The translations under genes were made by a program, and so were the position numbers. A DNA stretch of 64,000 nucleotides from Duganella alba (GTDB taxonomy: Bacteria; Pseudomonadota; Gammaproteobacteria; Burkholderiales; Burkholderiaceae_D), in contig NZ_WKJN01000013.1 of NCBI RefSeq assembly GCF_009674495.1, forward strand, positions 1-64,000, written 5' to 3'. Under the pieces are notes generated by a model. That model saw only the letters and a list, made by a program, of their open reading frames with translations, was not told the DNA's origin and did no database searches. Shown piece after piece: positions 1 through 8,329 of this stretch (position 1 is the first letter of the stretch; each line of letters begins with the position of its first letter).

Positions 1-60
1 GACATTCGGACACGAGCCCTGCCGTAGCGATCGCTACGGCAGGGCTCGTGTCCGAATGTC
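1..60. repeat. Perfect 60-bp palindrome
   Basis: Bases 1-30 are the exact reverse complement of bases 31-60, with no spacer; the centre is GCGATCGC. It ends 23 bases after the bamD stop codon, so on the minus strand it could fold into a very long hairpin in the bamD transcript and act as a terminator or RNA stabiliser. The window begins at its first base, so it may extend further left. No gene or transposase is visible next to it. The sequence differs from the 30-bp palindromes at 4709, 13882 and 39320. Confidence 0.9.
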
Positions 61-83
61 GGCACTGACCCCGGTTTTAAGGG

Positions 84-899
84 TTACATGCTGGCGTTGG
101 AACTCCAGAATTTCCACCAGTGGCGCTCGGCTTTTTTGCCCTGGTCGAGGAATTTCGAGTTCGGATAGTTGAGCTTGAACACGCGCTCGGTGTCGTTTTT
201 CAGCTCGGTCATGCCCAGCTTGTCGTAGCTGCGGATCATGATGAACAGCGCTTCTTCGATCGCCGGCGTGTCGCGGAAGTCGCTCATGATGCCCATCGCG
301 CGGTTCGCCGCGGCCAGGTAGGCGCCACGGCGGTAGTAGTAGCGCGCCACGTGGATCTCATACGACGCCATCGCGTTCAGCAGATAACGCATCCGGTCCA
401 GCGAATCCGGCGTATACTTGCTGTTTGGGAACTTGGTGACGAGTTCCTTGAAAGCCGCGTAGGCTTCGCGCGTGGCTTTCGGGTCGCGTTCGGTGGCGTC
501 CTGCTCGTAGATGAAGTTCAGGAAGCTGACCTGATCGTTGAAGTTGATCAGGCCGCGCAGATAGTACATATAATCCACGTTGGCGTGATTCGGGTGCAGC
601 TTGATGAAGCGTTCGACGGCCGCCAGCGCCTGGGCCTGGTCCTGCGATTTGTAATAGGCATAGGCGATGTTCATCTGCGCCTGTTGGGCGTAGGTGCCGA
701 ATGGATAGCTCGATTCCAGCTTCTCAAACAACTGAATTGCACGTTCATAGTGCTGGCCATCCAGTTCTTCGCTCGCCTCCGAGTATAATTTCGATGCGCT
801 CCAACCTTTTGTTTCGTCGATCTTTTCGGAGAAAAGGCCGCAACCCGACAAACCAAGCAGAACTACCGTTGCTGCGACTACCGCTAATTTTTTTTGCAT
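84..899 (-). CDS. bamD: Outer membrane protein assembly factor BamD
   Basis: BamD is the essential lipoprotein of the BAM complex that folds beta-barrel proteins into the outer membrane, from the periplasmic side. The 271-residue product starts with a lipoprotein signal peptide ending in a lipobox (LSGC, Cys about residue 20), followed by TPR-like helical repeats such as GQHYERAIQLFEKLE and the typical FPNSKYTPDSLDRM segment. I chose the ATG at 899 because the N-terminus then begins with a clean signal peptide (MQKKLAVVA); the longer TTG start at 926 has no ribosome binding site. It is transcribed divergently from rluD, with 63 bases between the two starts, an arrangement known from other betaproteobacteria. 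Length is normal for the family. Confidence 0.95.
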   Translation of the reverse strand: MQKKLAVVAATVVLLGLSGCGLFSEKIDETKGWSASKLYSEASEELDGQHYERAIQLFEKLESSYPFGTYAQQAQMNIAYAYYKSQDQAQALAAVERFIKLHPNHANVDYMYYLRGLINFNDQVSFLNFIYEQDATERDPKATREAYAAFKELVTKFPNSKYTPDSLDRMRYLLNAMASYEIHVARYYYRRGAYLAAANRAMGIMSDFRDTPAIEEALFIMIRSYDKLGMTELKNDTERVFKLNYPNSKFLDQGKKAERHWWKFWSSNASM

Positions 900-962
900 A
901 TCTTTTGCAAGAAACTGTTTAACCAAAGTTTTACGAGGCTAATTATAGCCGATAGGATTACC

Positions 963-2009
963 GTGATATTAAACGCAAAGCCAAATTTGGCCGAATCTTC
1001 CTCCGCCCACGATGCCGACGCCGACCTGATGGTCACCGACAGCGATTTTGGCGAGGACGACGACGGCCTGGCTCCCATCGAACTCCAACTGGCTACTGAG
1101 CACTGCGGCCAGCGCCTGGACAAAGTCATCTCGGGCCTGGTACCGCAATTTTCCCGCGGCCGCCTGCAGACCTGGATCACCGATGGCTTCGTGACGGTCG
1201 ACGGCAAAACCGCCAAAAGCACCAAGGACACCGTCTACGGCGACGAGAAGATCGTCATTCTGCCCCAACCGGAGCCGGAAGACGAGGCTTTTAAGCCGGA
1301 ACCGATGGAACTTAACATTGTTTTTGAAGATGAGCACCTGATTGTCGTGAATAAACCGGCCGGTCTGGTGGTCCATCCGGGCAATGGCAACTGGTCCGGC
1401 ACCTTGCTCAACGGCCTGCTGCACCATTATCCGCAACTGAGCGGCGTGCCGCGCGCCGGCATCGTGCACCGCCTGGACAAGGACACCAGCGGCCTGATGG
1501 TGGTCGGCAAGACCCTGGCCGCGCAGACCGACCTGGTGCGCCAGCTGGCGGCCCGCACCGTCAAGCGCGAGTACTTCGCAGTCGTGTGGGGCACGCCGCG
1601 GATTAGCGGTACTATCGATGCGGCGATGGGCCGCCACCCGCGCGACCGCGTCAAGATGGCGGTCTCGACCGGCATGGGCTCGAAGCCGGCGATCACCCAC
1701 TACCAGCTGATTGCCAGCGGCAAGCTGGGCGAGGGTCGTCCGGTCAGCCTGGTGCAGTGCCGTCTGGAAACGGGCCGCACCCACCAGATCCGCGTGCACA
1801 TGCAGTCGATCGGCTTCCCGCTGGTCGGCGACACGGTGTACGGCAAGCAGCACCTGGCCGACTATTTCCCGCGCCAGGCGCTGCAGGCGCGCCGCCTGGG
1901 GCTGGTACATCCGGCCACCGGCGAGCAGTGCGAGTGGATCGTGCCGCTGGCGAACGATTTTGCGGAATTGCTGGCGCGCGCCGGCATTGAGGAACCGGAA
2001 CAGATTTGA
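963..2009 (+). CDS. rluD: 23S rRNA pseudouridine synthase RluD
   Basis: RluD makes pseudouridines 1911, 1915 and 1917 in helix 69 of 23S rRNA. The product has an N-terminal S4-like RNA-binding part (GQRLDKVISGLVPQFSRGRL) and the catalytic signature GIVHRLDKDTSGLMVV with the nucleophilic Asp. The GTG start at 963 is preferred because an AGGA motif lies 5 bases upstream; an upstream TTG at 894 would overlap the bamD start. Residues up to about 45 form an acidic, low-complexity extension ahead of the S4 domain. The stop overlaps the ATG of pgeF (TGATG), so the two genes are translationally coupled. Confidence 0.94.
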   Translation: MILNAKPNLAESSSAHDADADLMVTDSDFGEDDDGLAPIELQLATEHCGQRLDKVISGLVPQFSRGRLQTWITDGFVTVDGKTAKSTKDTVYGDEKIVILPQPEPEDEAFKPEPMELNIVFEDEHLIVVNKPAGLVVHPGNGNWSGTLLNGLLHHYPQLSGVPRAGIVHRLDKDTSGLMVVGKTLAAQTDLVRQLAARTVKREYFAVVWGTPRISGTIDAAMGRHPRDRVKMAVSTGMGSKPAITHYQLIASGKLGEGRPVSLVQCRLETGRTHQIRVHMQSIGFPLVGDTVYGKQHLADYFPRQALQARRLGLVHPATGEQCEWIVPLANDFAELLARAGIEEPEQI

Positions 2010-2797
2010 TGTCTACACAGCAGCAGTGGTTGTTCCCGAACTGGCCGGGCCTGCCAGGCACGGTCGGCGTGCTGTCGACCACGCGGCGCGGCGGCGTCAG
2101 TCCGGCGCCGTATGACGATGGCATGGGCCGTGGCGGCCTGAATCTGGGCACCCACGTTGGCGACCAGCCGCACAATGTGGCGCGCAACCGCGCCATCCTG
2201 CGCGAGATGCTGCCCGGCGATCCGGCCTGGCTGTCGCAGGTGCACGGCACGGCGGTGGCCAATCTGGCCGACGTCGGGCCGCAGCAGGTGCCGGACGCGG
2301 ACGCGTCCGTCTCCACCATTCCCGGCAAGGTATGCGTGATCATGACGGCCGACTGCCTGCCGGTGCTGTTCTGCGACAGGGAAGGCAAGACCGTGGCGGC
2401 CGCCCATGCGGGCTGGCGCGGGCTGGCCTCCGGCGTGCTGGAAAAAACCGTGGCCGCCATGCGCGAAGCGGGCGCCGGCGAAGTCATGGCGTGGATGGGG
2501 CCGGCCATCGGCGCCTACCAGTTCGAAGTCGGCCCCGACGTCAGGCAGGCCTTCCTGGATGGCGCCATCGACGAATCCGGCGTGCGCCATGTCGAGGCCG
2601 CCTTCAGCCTCATCGAAGGCAAGCCGGGCAAGTATTTGTGCGATATCTACGGCCTGGCGCGCTATCTGCTGCACCGTACCGGCGTCAAGGAAGTGCATGG
2701 CGGCGAGTTCTGCACCGTCTCCAATTCCGGCCGGTTCTACTCCTACCGCCGCGACGGCGTCACCGGTCGCCAGGCGACGTTGATCTGGATCAAATGA
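2009..2797 (+). CDS. pgeF: Peptidoglycan editing factor PgeF (YfiH family)
   Basis: The 262-residue protein belongs to the multicopper-oxidase-like YfiH/PgeF family. Members have been described as removing wrong amino acids from peptidoglycan precursors and as having purine nucleoside phosphorylase activity. Visible signatures are HGTAVANL, TADCLPVLFCD, AAHAGWRGL and GPAIGAYQFEVG, which carry the conserved Cys and His metal ligands. The ATG at 2009 overlaps the rluD stop; the rluD-pgeF order is common in proteobacteria. It ends two bases before the convergent small membrane protein gene. Confidence 0.92.
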   Translation: MSTQQQWLFPNWPGLPGTVGVLSTTRRGGVSPAPYDDGMGRGGLNLGTHVGDQPHNVARNRAILREMLPGDPAWLSQVHGTAVANLADVGPQQVPDADASVSTIPGKVCVIMTADCLPVLFCDREGKTVAAAHAGWRGLASGVLEKTVAAMREAGAGEVMAWMGPAIGAYQFEVGPDVRQAFLDGAIDESGVRHVEAAFSLIEGKPGKYLCDIYGLARYLLHRTGVKEVHGGEFCTVSNSGRFYSYRRDGVTGRQATLIWIK

Positions 2798-2799
2798 AC

Positions 2800-3018
2800 T
2801 TACTGCGGGATCGCCGGGTCTTTCTGGGCAGCGTCCCGCGCCGCCTGCTCTGCGGCGCGGCGGCGCGCCTTGCGCTTGCCGGTGCCGGCGATGTACATCA
2901 AGGTCCCGAGCGGCAGCACGCAATAGAACAAAAACGTTACAATTCCCGCAACGACGGAAGTTTCCGTCAATGCCATCAGGCCGACGACGTAAATCCAAGC
3001 AATAGCAACAATCAGCAT
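2800..3018 (-). CDS. Small two-helix membrane protein
   Basis: A 72-residue protein with two predicted transmembrane segments (about residues 2-19 and 23-43), followed by a basic then acidic cytoplasmic tail rich in Arg, Ala and Glu (KRKARRRAAEQAARDAA). I do not recognise a named family; similar small proteins occur next to pgeF/phaC in related bacteria as far as I recall. It is convergent with pgeF and divergent from phaC; its ATG at 3018 lies 30 bases from the phaC start. Length, start codon and hydrophobic pattern support a real gene, but its function is unknown. Confidence 0.7.
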   Translation of the reverse strand: MLIVAIAWIYVVGLMALTETSVVAGIVTFLFYCVLPLGTLMYIAGTGKRKARRRAAEQAARDAAQKDPAIPQ

Positions 3019-3047
3019 TGTGTTTAACTCACTTTAGGGAACCGCAC

Positions 3048-4694
3048 ATGAATTTGCCCGATCCACAAGCTTTCAACGCCTGGATGCAGTCCAATCCGAT
3101 GGCCGCCATGATGCAGGATGTCGGCGCCCACATCAAGCCGGAGGCGATGGCGGAGCTGAAGAACGCCTACTTGAAGGATTTCGGCGAGCTGTGGCAGGAT
3201 CTGTTGACCGGTAAAACGCCGCCCGTGAGCGACCGCCGCTTCAGCTCGGCAGCGTGGCAGGGCAACCCGATGACGGCCTTCAACGCCGCCGCCTACCTGC
3301 TGAACGCGAAATTCCTCAACGCCATGGTGGAAACGGTGGAAGCCACGCCGCAGCAAAAGCAGAAGATCCGCTTCGGCGTGCAGCAGATTATCGACGCCAT
3401 GTCGCCGGCCAACTTCCTTGCCACCAATCCGGAAGCGCAGCAGAAGCTGATCGAAACCAAGGGCGAGAGCCTGACGCGCGGACTGGCCAATATGCTGGGC
3501 GACATGAACAAGGGCCACATCTCGCTGTCGGACGAATCGGCGTTCGAGGTCGGCCGCAACCTGGCGATCACCGAAGGCACGGTGGTGTACGAAAATCCGC
3601 TGTTCCAGCTGATCCAGTACACGCCGAAAACCGCGACCGTCAGCCAGACGCCGCTGCTGATGGTGCCGCCGTGCATCAACAAATTCTACATCCTCGACCT
3701 GCAGCCGGAAAACTCGCTGGTGCGCTATGCGGTGGAGCAGGGCAACACCGTGTTCCTGGTCTCGTGGAGCAATCCGGACAAGTCGCTGGCGCACACCACC
3801 TGGGATGATTACGTGGAAAAGGGCGTGATCGAAGCGATCCGCGTGGTGCAGGACATCAGCGGCGTGCAGAAGCTGAACATGTTCGGTTTCTGCGTCGGCG
3901 GCACCATCGTGTCGACCGCGCTGGCGGTGCTGGCGGCGCGCGGCGAGCAGGCCGCCAACAGCCTGACGCTGCTGACCACCTTCCTCGATTTCAGCGACAC
4001 CGGCGTGCTCGATGTGTTCGTCGACGAAACGCAGGTGTCCATCCGCGAACAGCAGCTCAAGGACGGCGGCCTGATGCCGGGCCGCGACCTGGCCAGCACC
4101 TTCTCCAGCTTGCGTCCGAACGACCTGGTGTGGAACTACGTGCAGTCCAACTACCTGAAGGGCAACGAACCGGCCGCCTTCGACCTGTTGTACTGGAACT
4201 CGGACAGCACCAATCTGCCGGGCCCGATGTTCTGCTGGTATCTGCGCAATACCTACCTCGAAAACAAGCTCAAGACCGGCGAACTGGTGGTGGCGGGCGA
4301 AAAGGTCGACCTGGCCAGCATCGACGCGCCGGCGTTTGTCTACGGCTCGCGCGACGACCACATTGTGCCCTGGCCATCGGCCTTCGATTCGCTCAACATC
4401 CTGTCCGGCAAGACGCGCTTCGTGTTGGGCGCCTCCGGCCACATTGCCGGCGTGATCAACTCGCCGGCCAAGAACAAGCGCAACTACTGGACCAACGACA
4501 GTGGCAAAGCCAAAACGTCCGAGGCCTGGTTCAAGGGCGCGACCGAAGTGCCGGGCAGCTGGTGGCCCGAATGGGCCAAATTCCTGAGCGACAACGGGGG
4601 TAAAAAAGTCAAGCCGAAGGCCAAGCCCGGCAACGTCAGGTACCAGCCGATCGAAGCCGCGCCTGGCCGTTACGTCAAAGTCAAAGCCGATTAG
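3048..4694 (+). CDS. phaC: Class I poly(3-hydroxyalkanoate) synthase PhaC
   Basis: PhaC polymerises (R)-3-hydroxyacyl-CoA into polyhydroxyalkanoate at the granule surface. The 548-residue product has the lipase-like box GFCVGG with the catalytic Cys at about residue 282, a DDHIVPW segment with the catalytic Asp, and GASGHIAGV with the catalytic His. Length is that of a class I enzyme working as a homodimer without PhaE or PhaR subunits. The ATG at 3048 has an AGGGA motif upstream; an in-frame upstream start at 3018 would overlap the divergent gene. No phaA or phaB follows; phaR lies next, after a palindromic repeat. Confidence 0.96.
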   Translation: MNLPDPQAFNAWMQSNPMAAMMQDVGAHIKPEAMAELKNAYLKDFGELWQDLLTGKTPPVSDRRFSSAAWQGNPMTAFNAAAYLLNAKFLNAMVETVEATPQQKQKIRFGVQQIIDAMSPANFLATNPEAQQKLIETKGESLTRGLANMLGDMNKGHISLSDESAFEVGRNLAITEGTVVYENPLFQLIQYTPKTATVSQTPLLMVPPCINKFYILDLQPENSLVRYAVEQGNTVFLVSWSNPDKSLAHTTWDDYVEKGVIEAIRVVQDISGVQKLNMFGFCVGGTIVSTALAVLAARGEQAANSLTLLTTFLDFSDTGVLDVFVDETQVSIREQQLKDGGLMPGRDLASTFSSLRPNDLVWNYVQSNYLKGNEPAAFDLLYWNSDSTNLPGPMFCWYLRNTYLENKLKTGELVVAGEKVDLASIDAPAFVYGSRDDHIVPWPSAFDSLNILSGKTRFVLGASGHIAGVINSPAKNKRNYWTNDSGKAKTSEAWFKGATEVPGSWWPEWAKFLSDNGGKKVKPKAKPGNVRYQPIEAAPGRYVKVKAD

Positions 4695-4708
4695 CACCGC
4701 AGGCAGAC

Positions 4709-4738
4709 GGGGTCTGTCCCCGCACGGGGACAGACCCC
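4709..4738. repeat. 30-bp palindromic repeat, copy 1
   Basis: Two 13-base arms (GGGGTCTGTCCCC and its complement GGGGACAGACCCC) separated by GCAC. It lies 15 bases after the phaC stop and is preceded by CCGCAGGCAG, a flank also seen next to copy 3. It may double as a transcription terminator for phaC, although no T-run follows. Compared with copies 2 and 3 the arms differ at one symmetrical position (T/A instead of A/T), a compensatory change that keeps the hairpin. Confidence 0.85.
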
Positions 4739-4833
4739 AGGGTCCGCGCCGTGCGGGGTAAGGCAAAACTTAGCTGCGTTGCAATAAAATCCAAAACTTA
4801 TATCAGATTGTGCAAGAATTATGTGTTCGCCTC

Positions 4834-4839
4834 TATAAT
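4834..4839 (+). promoter_or_regulatory. Probable -10 box of the phaR promoter
   Basis: A consensus TATAAT lies about 94 bases before the phaR ATG, in an AT-rich patch of otherwise GC-rich DNA. No good -35 sits at the ideal distance (TGCAAG at 4811 with 17 bases between is weak). PhaR proteins often repress their own gene, so an operator may be nearby, but I cannot identify it. Confidence 0.4.
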
Positions 4840-4932
4840 AAGTAAAAGTAGGCACGCGGGAAGGGGACCAACAGTCCGCTTTCTATCCGATATTGAGAGA
4901 CATGCGCTGCGGCGCAATAAAACGGACCTGTG

Positions 4933-5487
4933 ATGAGTAGTGCGAAAAAAAATGCTGACCGCCTGATCAAGAAATATCCGAATCGTCGTCTGTACGACAC
5001 GCAGACCAGTTCCTACATCACGTTGACCGACGTGAAGCAGCTGGTGCTGGATAACGAAGAATTCACCGTTGTCGATGCCAAGACCAATGAAGACCTGAGC
5101 CGCAGCATCCTGCTGCAGATCATCCTGGAAGAGGAGGCCAGCGGCGCGCCGATGTTCTCCAGCGATGTGCTGGCCCAGATCATCCGCTTCTACGGCCACG
5201 CCATGCAGGGCATGATGGGCTCTTACCTGGAAAAGAACGTCCAGGCCTTCACCGACATCCAGCGCAAGTTCACCACCGGCACCGCCGTGGGCGGCCAGCC
5301 GTTCAGCCCGGAAATGTGGACCCAGTTCATGAATGTCCAGGGCCCGATGATGCAGGGCATGATGAACAACTACATCGACCAGAGCAAGAGCCTGTTCGTG
5401 CAGATGCAGGAGCAGATGCAGAACCAGAGCAAGAACCTGTTCGGCACCTTCCCCTTTGTCCCGGTTCCGCCGACCGACAAAAAGTAA
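4933..5487 (+). CDS. phaR: Polyhydroxyalkanoate synthesis repressor PhaR
   Basis: The 184-residue protein begins with the PHA accumulation regulator DNA-binding domain (KKYPNRRLYDTQTSSYITL and the following DVKQLVLDNEEFTVVDAKT), then a PHB-associated domain containing LLQIILEEE. The tail is rich in Met and Gln. PhaR senses PHA granules: without polymer it represses phasin genes and itself, and it leaves DNA when it binds the granule. I chose the ATG at 4933; a GTG directly before it is also possible. Its place after phaC is typical for betaproteobacteria, though phaA and phaB are elsewhere. Confidence 0.93.
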   Translation: MSSAKKNADRLIKKYPNRRLYDTQTSSYITLTDVKQLVLDNEEFTVVDAKTNEDLSRSILLQIILEEEASGAPMFSSDVLAQIIRFYGHAMQGMMGSYLEKNVQAFTDIQRKFTTGTAVGGQPFSPEMWTQFMNVQGPMMQGMMNNYIDQSKSLFVQMQEQMQNQSKNLFGTFPFVPVPPTDKK

Positions 5488-5516
5488 TTTCGCTACGTAG
5501 CTTGGTAGTGGCCCAG

Positions 5517-5550
5517 CGGCACAGCACACCACGGTGGCTGTGCCGTTTTT
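5517..5550 (+). terminator. Rho-independent terminator after phaR
   Basis: CGGCACAGC pairs with GCTGTGCCG, with an inner CACC/GGTG stem, and is followed by TTTTT. It lies 30 bases after the phaR stop and isolates phaR from the glucoside locus. Confidence 0.85.
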
Positions 5551-5581
5551 GTAACTTGATTACAAAATTCCGATAATTCCG

Positions 5582-5616
5582 TTGACACCTCAATTTCTTC
5601 AGTATTACTATTGACA
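5582..5616 (+). promoter_or_regulatory. Promoter region of the beta-glucoside operon
   Basis: Two TTGACA -35 hexamers stand at 5582-5587 and 5611-5616. The first has a moderate -10 (TTACTA, 5605-5610) after 17 bases, which would put the transcript start next to the palindromic operator at 5624. The second has the operator in its spacer. Either arrangement suits repression by a LacI-type protein. Which one is used cannot be told from sequence. Confidence 0.5.
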
Positions 5617-5623
5617 ACATCTT

Positions 5624-5639
5624 GTGGAAGCGCTTCCAC
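5624..5639. promoter_or_regulatory. LacI-type operator 1 (GTGGAAGCGCTTCCAC)
   Basis: A perfect 16-bp palindrome with a central CG, the classical form of LacI/GalR-family operators; CelR/BglR-like regulators use close relatives of TGGAAGCGCTTCCA. It lies 25 bases before the glucosidase start. A second palindrome of the same design occurs at 11333-11348 before the receptor gene. The likely binder is the LacI-type protein encoded at 13903-14934. Confidence 0.8.
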
Positions 5640-5664
5640 TCAATGTTTCAGCGAAGGAGTTTTT

Positions 5665-7032
5665 GTGGTGTCAGTTGCAAATGATGAGACGTTTACGCCG
5701 CCGGCCGACTCGGTCCTGTGGAACAAAGATTTCCTGATCGGCGCGGCCACCGCCGCCTATCAGATCGAAGGCGCGATCCATGAGGATGGCCGCCTGCCGT
5801 CGATCTGGGACATCTTCTCGGCCACGCCGGGCAAGACCCTGGCCGGCGACACCGGCGAATTCGCCTGCGACCACTACCACCGCTGGCCGGAGGATGTGGA
5901 GCTGCTGGCCAGCCTGAACGTCGGCGCCTACCGCCTGTCGATCTCCTGGCCGCGCGTGATGACCATCGACGGCCAGCCGAACGAGCAGGGCATCGCCTTC
6001 TACCGCAAGCTGCTGACGGCGCTGCGCGCCAAGGGTCTGAAGACCTACGTCACGCTGTACCACTGGGATTTGCCGCAGCACCTGGAAGACAAGGGCGGCT
6101 GGGTCAACCGCGACACCGCCTACCGCTTCGCCGAATACGCCGACATGATCAGCAGGAAGCTGGCCGGCCTGGTCGACGCCTGGGCCACGCTGAACGAGCC
6201 ATGGTGTTCGGCCATGCACGGCTACGGCACCGGCCATCACGCGCCGGGCAAGAAGGACGTGGTGTTCGCCACGCAGGCGATGCACCATCTGCTGCTGGGC
6301 CACGGCCTGGCGGTGCGGCACCTGCGCGCCAACGATCCGCAGGCGCAGGTCGGCATCGTCGCCAACGTCGGCCGCGGCACCAGCACCGACAGCAGCGCGG
6401 CCGGCCAGCGCGCCGCCTGGCTGTTCGAGCTGCAGCACAATAACTGGATCCTCGATCCGCTGCTGAAGAAGTCCTATCCATCGGCGCTGTGGGAGCTGTG
6501 GCCTGGCGCCGAGCCGACCATCCTGGCCGGTGACATGGACATCATTGGCACGCCGCTGGACTTCTTGGGCATCAATTACTACTTCCGCACCAACGTGGTC
6601 AGCGATGGCAAGCATGGCTACACCGAAGTCGATCTGGAAGGCGTGGAGCGCACGCAGATGGGCTGGGAAGTGTATCCGGAAGGCCTGCGCCACCTGCTGG
6701 TCGGCTTCCACCGCGACTATCCGAACCTGCCGCCGATCTACATCACGGAAAACGGCATGGCCACCGACGATGCGGTGGTGGACGGCGAAGTGAACGACCA
6801 GCAGCGCATCTCCTTCCTGAACCGCCACCTGGCGGCGGTGGATGCGGCGGTGAAGGCAGGCGTCGACGTGCGCGGCTACTTTATCTGGTCGCTGATGGAC
6901 AATTTCGAATGGGCCTTTGGTTATGAGCGCCGTTTCGGTATCATTCATGTCGATTACGCCACACAAAAGCGTACGCTGAAACGCAGCGCCAAACTGGTGA
7001 CGGAATTTTTAGCGCAGAGGGCCGCGCAGTAA
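5665..7032 (+). CDS. GH1 beta-glucosidase
   Basis: A 455-residue family 1 glycosidase that hydrolyses beta-glucosides such as cellobiose. The acid/base Glu lies in TLNEPW (about residue 178) and the nucleophile Glu in YITENGM (about residue 362); GAATAAYQIEGA near the N-terminus and WSLMDNFEWAFGY near the end are family signatures. There is no signal peptide, so it acts on sugar already imported. The GTG at 5665 is preceded by GAAGGAG at 5 bases; an adjacent GTG at 5668 is equally possible. First gene of an operon with the ABC importer and TonB receptor. Confidence 0.95.
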   Translation: MVSVANDETFTPPADSVLWNKDFLIGAATAAYQIEGAIHEDGRLPSIWDIFSATPGKTLAGDTGEFACDHYHRWPEDVELLASLNVGAYRLSISWPRVMTIDGQPNEQGIAFYRKLLTALRAKGLKTYVTLYHWDLPQHLEDKGGWVNRDTAYRFAEYADMISRKLAGLVDAWATLNEPWCSAMHGYGTGHHAPGKKDVVFATQAMHHLLLGHGLAVRHLRANDPQAQVGIVANVGRGTSTDSSAAGQRAAWLFELQHNNWILDPLLKKSYPSALWELWPGAEPTILAGDMDIIGTPLDFLGINYYFRTNVVSDGKHGYTEVDLEGVERTQMGWEVYPEGLRHLLVGFHRDYPNLPPIYITENGMATDDAVVDGEVNDQQRISFLNRHLAAVDAAVKAGVDVRGYFIWSLMDNFEWAFGYERRFGIIHVDYATQKRTLKRSAKLVTEFLAQRAAQ

Positions 7033-7087
7033 GACACCAGTAAGCTATCCGAATAAAATGGGCGCTCGACGCCCAATGGGAGACAGA

Positions 7088-8326
7088 ATGTTTAAGGCCA
7101 CACAAGTGGGCAGCGCGATCGCGCTAGCTCTGGCAGTGAGCGGCGCGCAGGCGCAAGCGCCGTTGAAGGCAACCGTGATTCACTGGTGGACATCGGGCGG
7201 CGAGTCCGCCGCCGTCAAGCAGTTCGCCGAAGCGTACAACAAGGCCGGTGGCCAGTGGGTCGACCAGGCCATCGCCGGCGCCGACCAGTCGCGCGCCACC
7301 ACCATCAACCGCATCGTCGGCGGCAATGCGCCGACCGCCGCGCAGTTCAACACTTCCAAGCAGTTCCGCGATTTCGTGGAGCAGGGCTTGCTGAACAACG
7401 TGGATGACGTGGCCATCGCCGGCAAGTGGGACCAGATCATGCCGCCGTCGATCCTCCAGGCGATCAAGATCAACGGCCACTTCTACGCCGCGCCGGTGGA
7501 CATCCACATGCCGGCATGGTTCTTCTATTCGAAGGCCGCGTATAAAAAAGCCGGCATCACCAACGAGCCGCAGACCTGGGAAGAATTCCTGGCGCAGCTG
7601 GGCAAACTGAAAGCCGCCGGCGTGGTGCCGCTGGCCTTCGGCGGCCAGGTGTGGCAGGAGAAGATCACCTTCGACGCCATCTTCGCCATGGTGGGCGGCT
7701 CGGACCTGTACCTGAAGGTGTACCGCGACCGCGACCAGAAGGCCGTGATGTCGCCCGCCTTCAAGCAGGTGCTGGTCGAATTCAAGAAGCTGAAGGGCTT
7801 TGTGGACGCCGGCTCGCCGGGCCGCAACTGGAATGACGCCACCGCCATGGTCGTGCAGGGCAAGGCCGGCGTGCAGATCATGGGCGACTGGGCCAAGGGC
7901 GAATTCGCCGCCGCCAAGCAGGTGGCGGGCAAGGACTTTGGCTGCTATCCGGGCTTCGGTCCGAAGTCGCCGTACATCGTCGCCGGCGACGCTTTCGTGT
8001 TCCCGAAAACGAACGACGCCAATGCCATCAAGGCGCAAAAACTTTTGGCCAATGTGGTAACGTCTCCAGCCGCGCAAGTGGCCTTCGCCTCGCGCAAGGG
8101 CGCGATTCCGATTCGCGGCGACGTCGATGAATCGCAGCTCGATATCTGCGCGCGCCAGGGCCTGGCCATCATGAAAGACAAGTCGCGCCAGTTGCCGAAC
8201 ACCGAGATGTTGGCCAGTCCCGACACCACCGGTGCGCTGCAGGATGTGCTGACCAGCTACTGGAACAAGAACCAGTCGCCGGATGACGCGCAAAAAGCGT
8301 TCGCCCGCGCCATTAAAGGCGAATAA
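7088..8326 (+). CDS. Sugar ABC transporter substrate-binding protein
   Basis: A 412-residue family 1 extracellular solute-binding protein. It has a signal peptide ending in AQAQA, then the typical VIHWWTSGGESAAVKQF start, and resembles glucose/mannose or glucoside binding proteins of proteobacteria. The ATG at 7088 follows a GGGAGA ribosome binding site; the upstream in-frame start at 7058 would spoil the signal peptide. A small inverted repeat (TGGGCG/CGCCCA, 7059-7075) precedes the ribosome binding site and may stabilise the distal message. It would hand substrate to the two permeases that follow. Confidence 0.93.
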   Translation: MFKATQVGSAIALALAVSGAQAQAPLKATVIHWWTSGGESAAVKQFAEAYNKAGGQWVDQAIAGADQSRATTINRIVGGNAPTAAQFNTSKQFRDFVEQGLLNNVDDVAIAGKWDQIMPPSILQAIKINGHFYAAPVDIHMPAWFFYSKAAYKKAGITNEPQTWEEFLAQLGKLKAAGVVPLAFGGQVWQEKITFDAIFAMVGGSDLYLKVYRDRDQKAVMSPAFKQVLVEFKKLKGFVDAGSPGRNWNDATAMVVQGKAGVQIMGDWAKGEFAAAKQVAGKDFGCYPGFGPKSPYIVAGDAFVFPKTNDANAIKAQKLLANVVTSPAAQVAFASRKGAIPIRGDVDESQLDICARQGLAIMKDKSRQLPNTEMLASPDTTGALQDVLTSYWNKNQSPDDAQKAFARAIKGE

Positions 8327-8329
8327 GCC

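Noticed and set aside
900..926. Longer bamD start at TTG 926
   Set aside because: No ribosome binding site, and the extra nine residues would precede a normal lipoprotein signal peptide.
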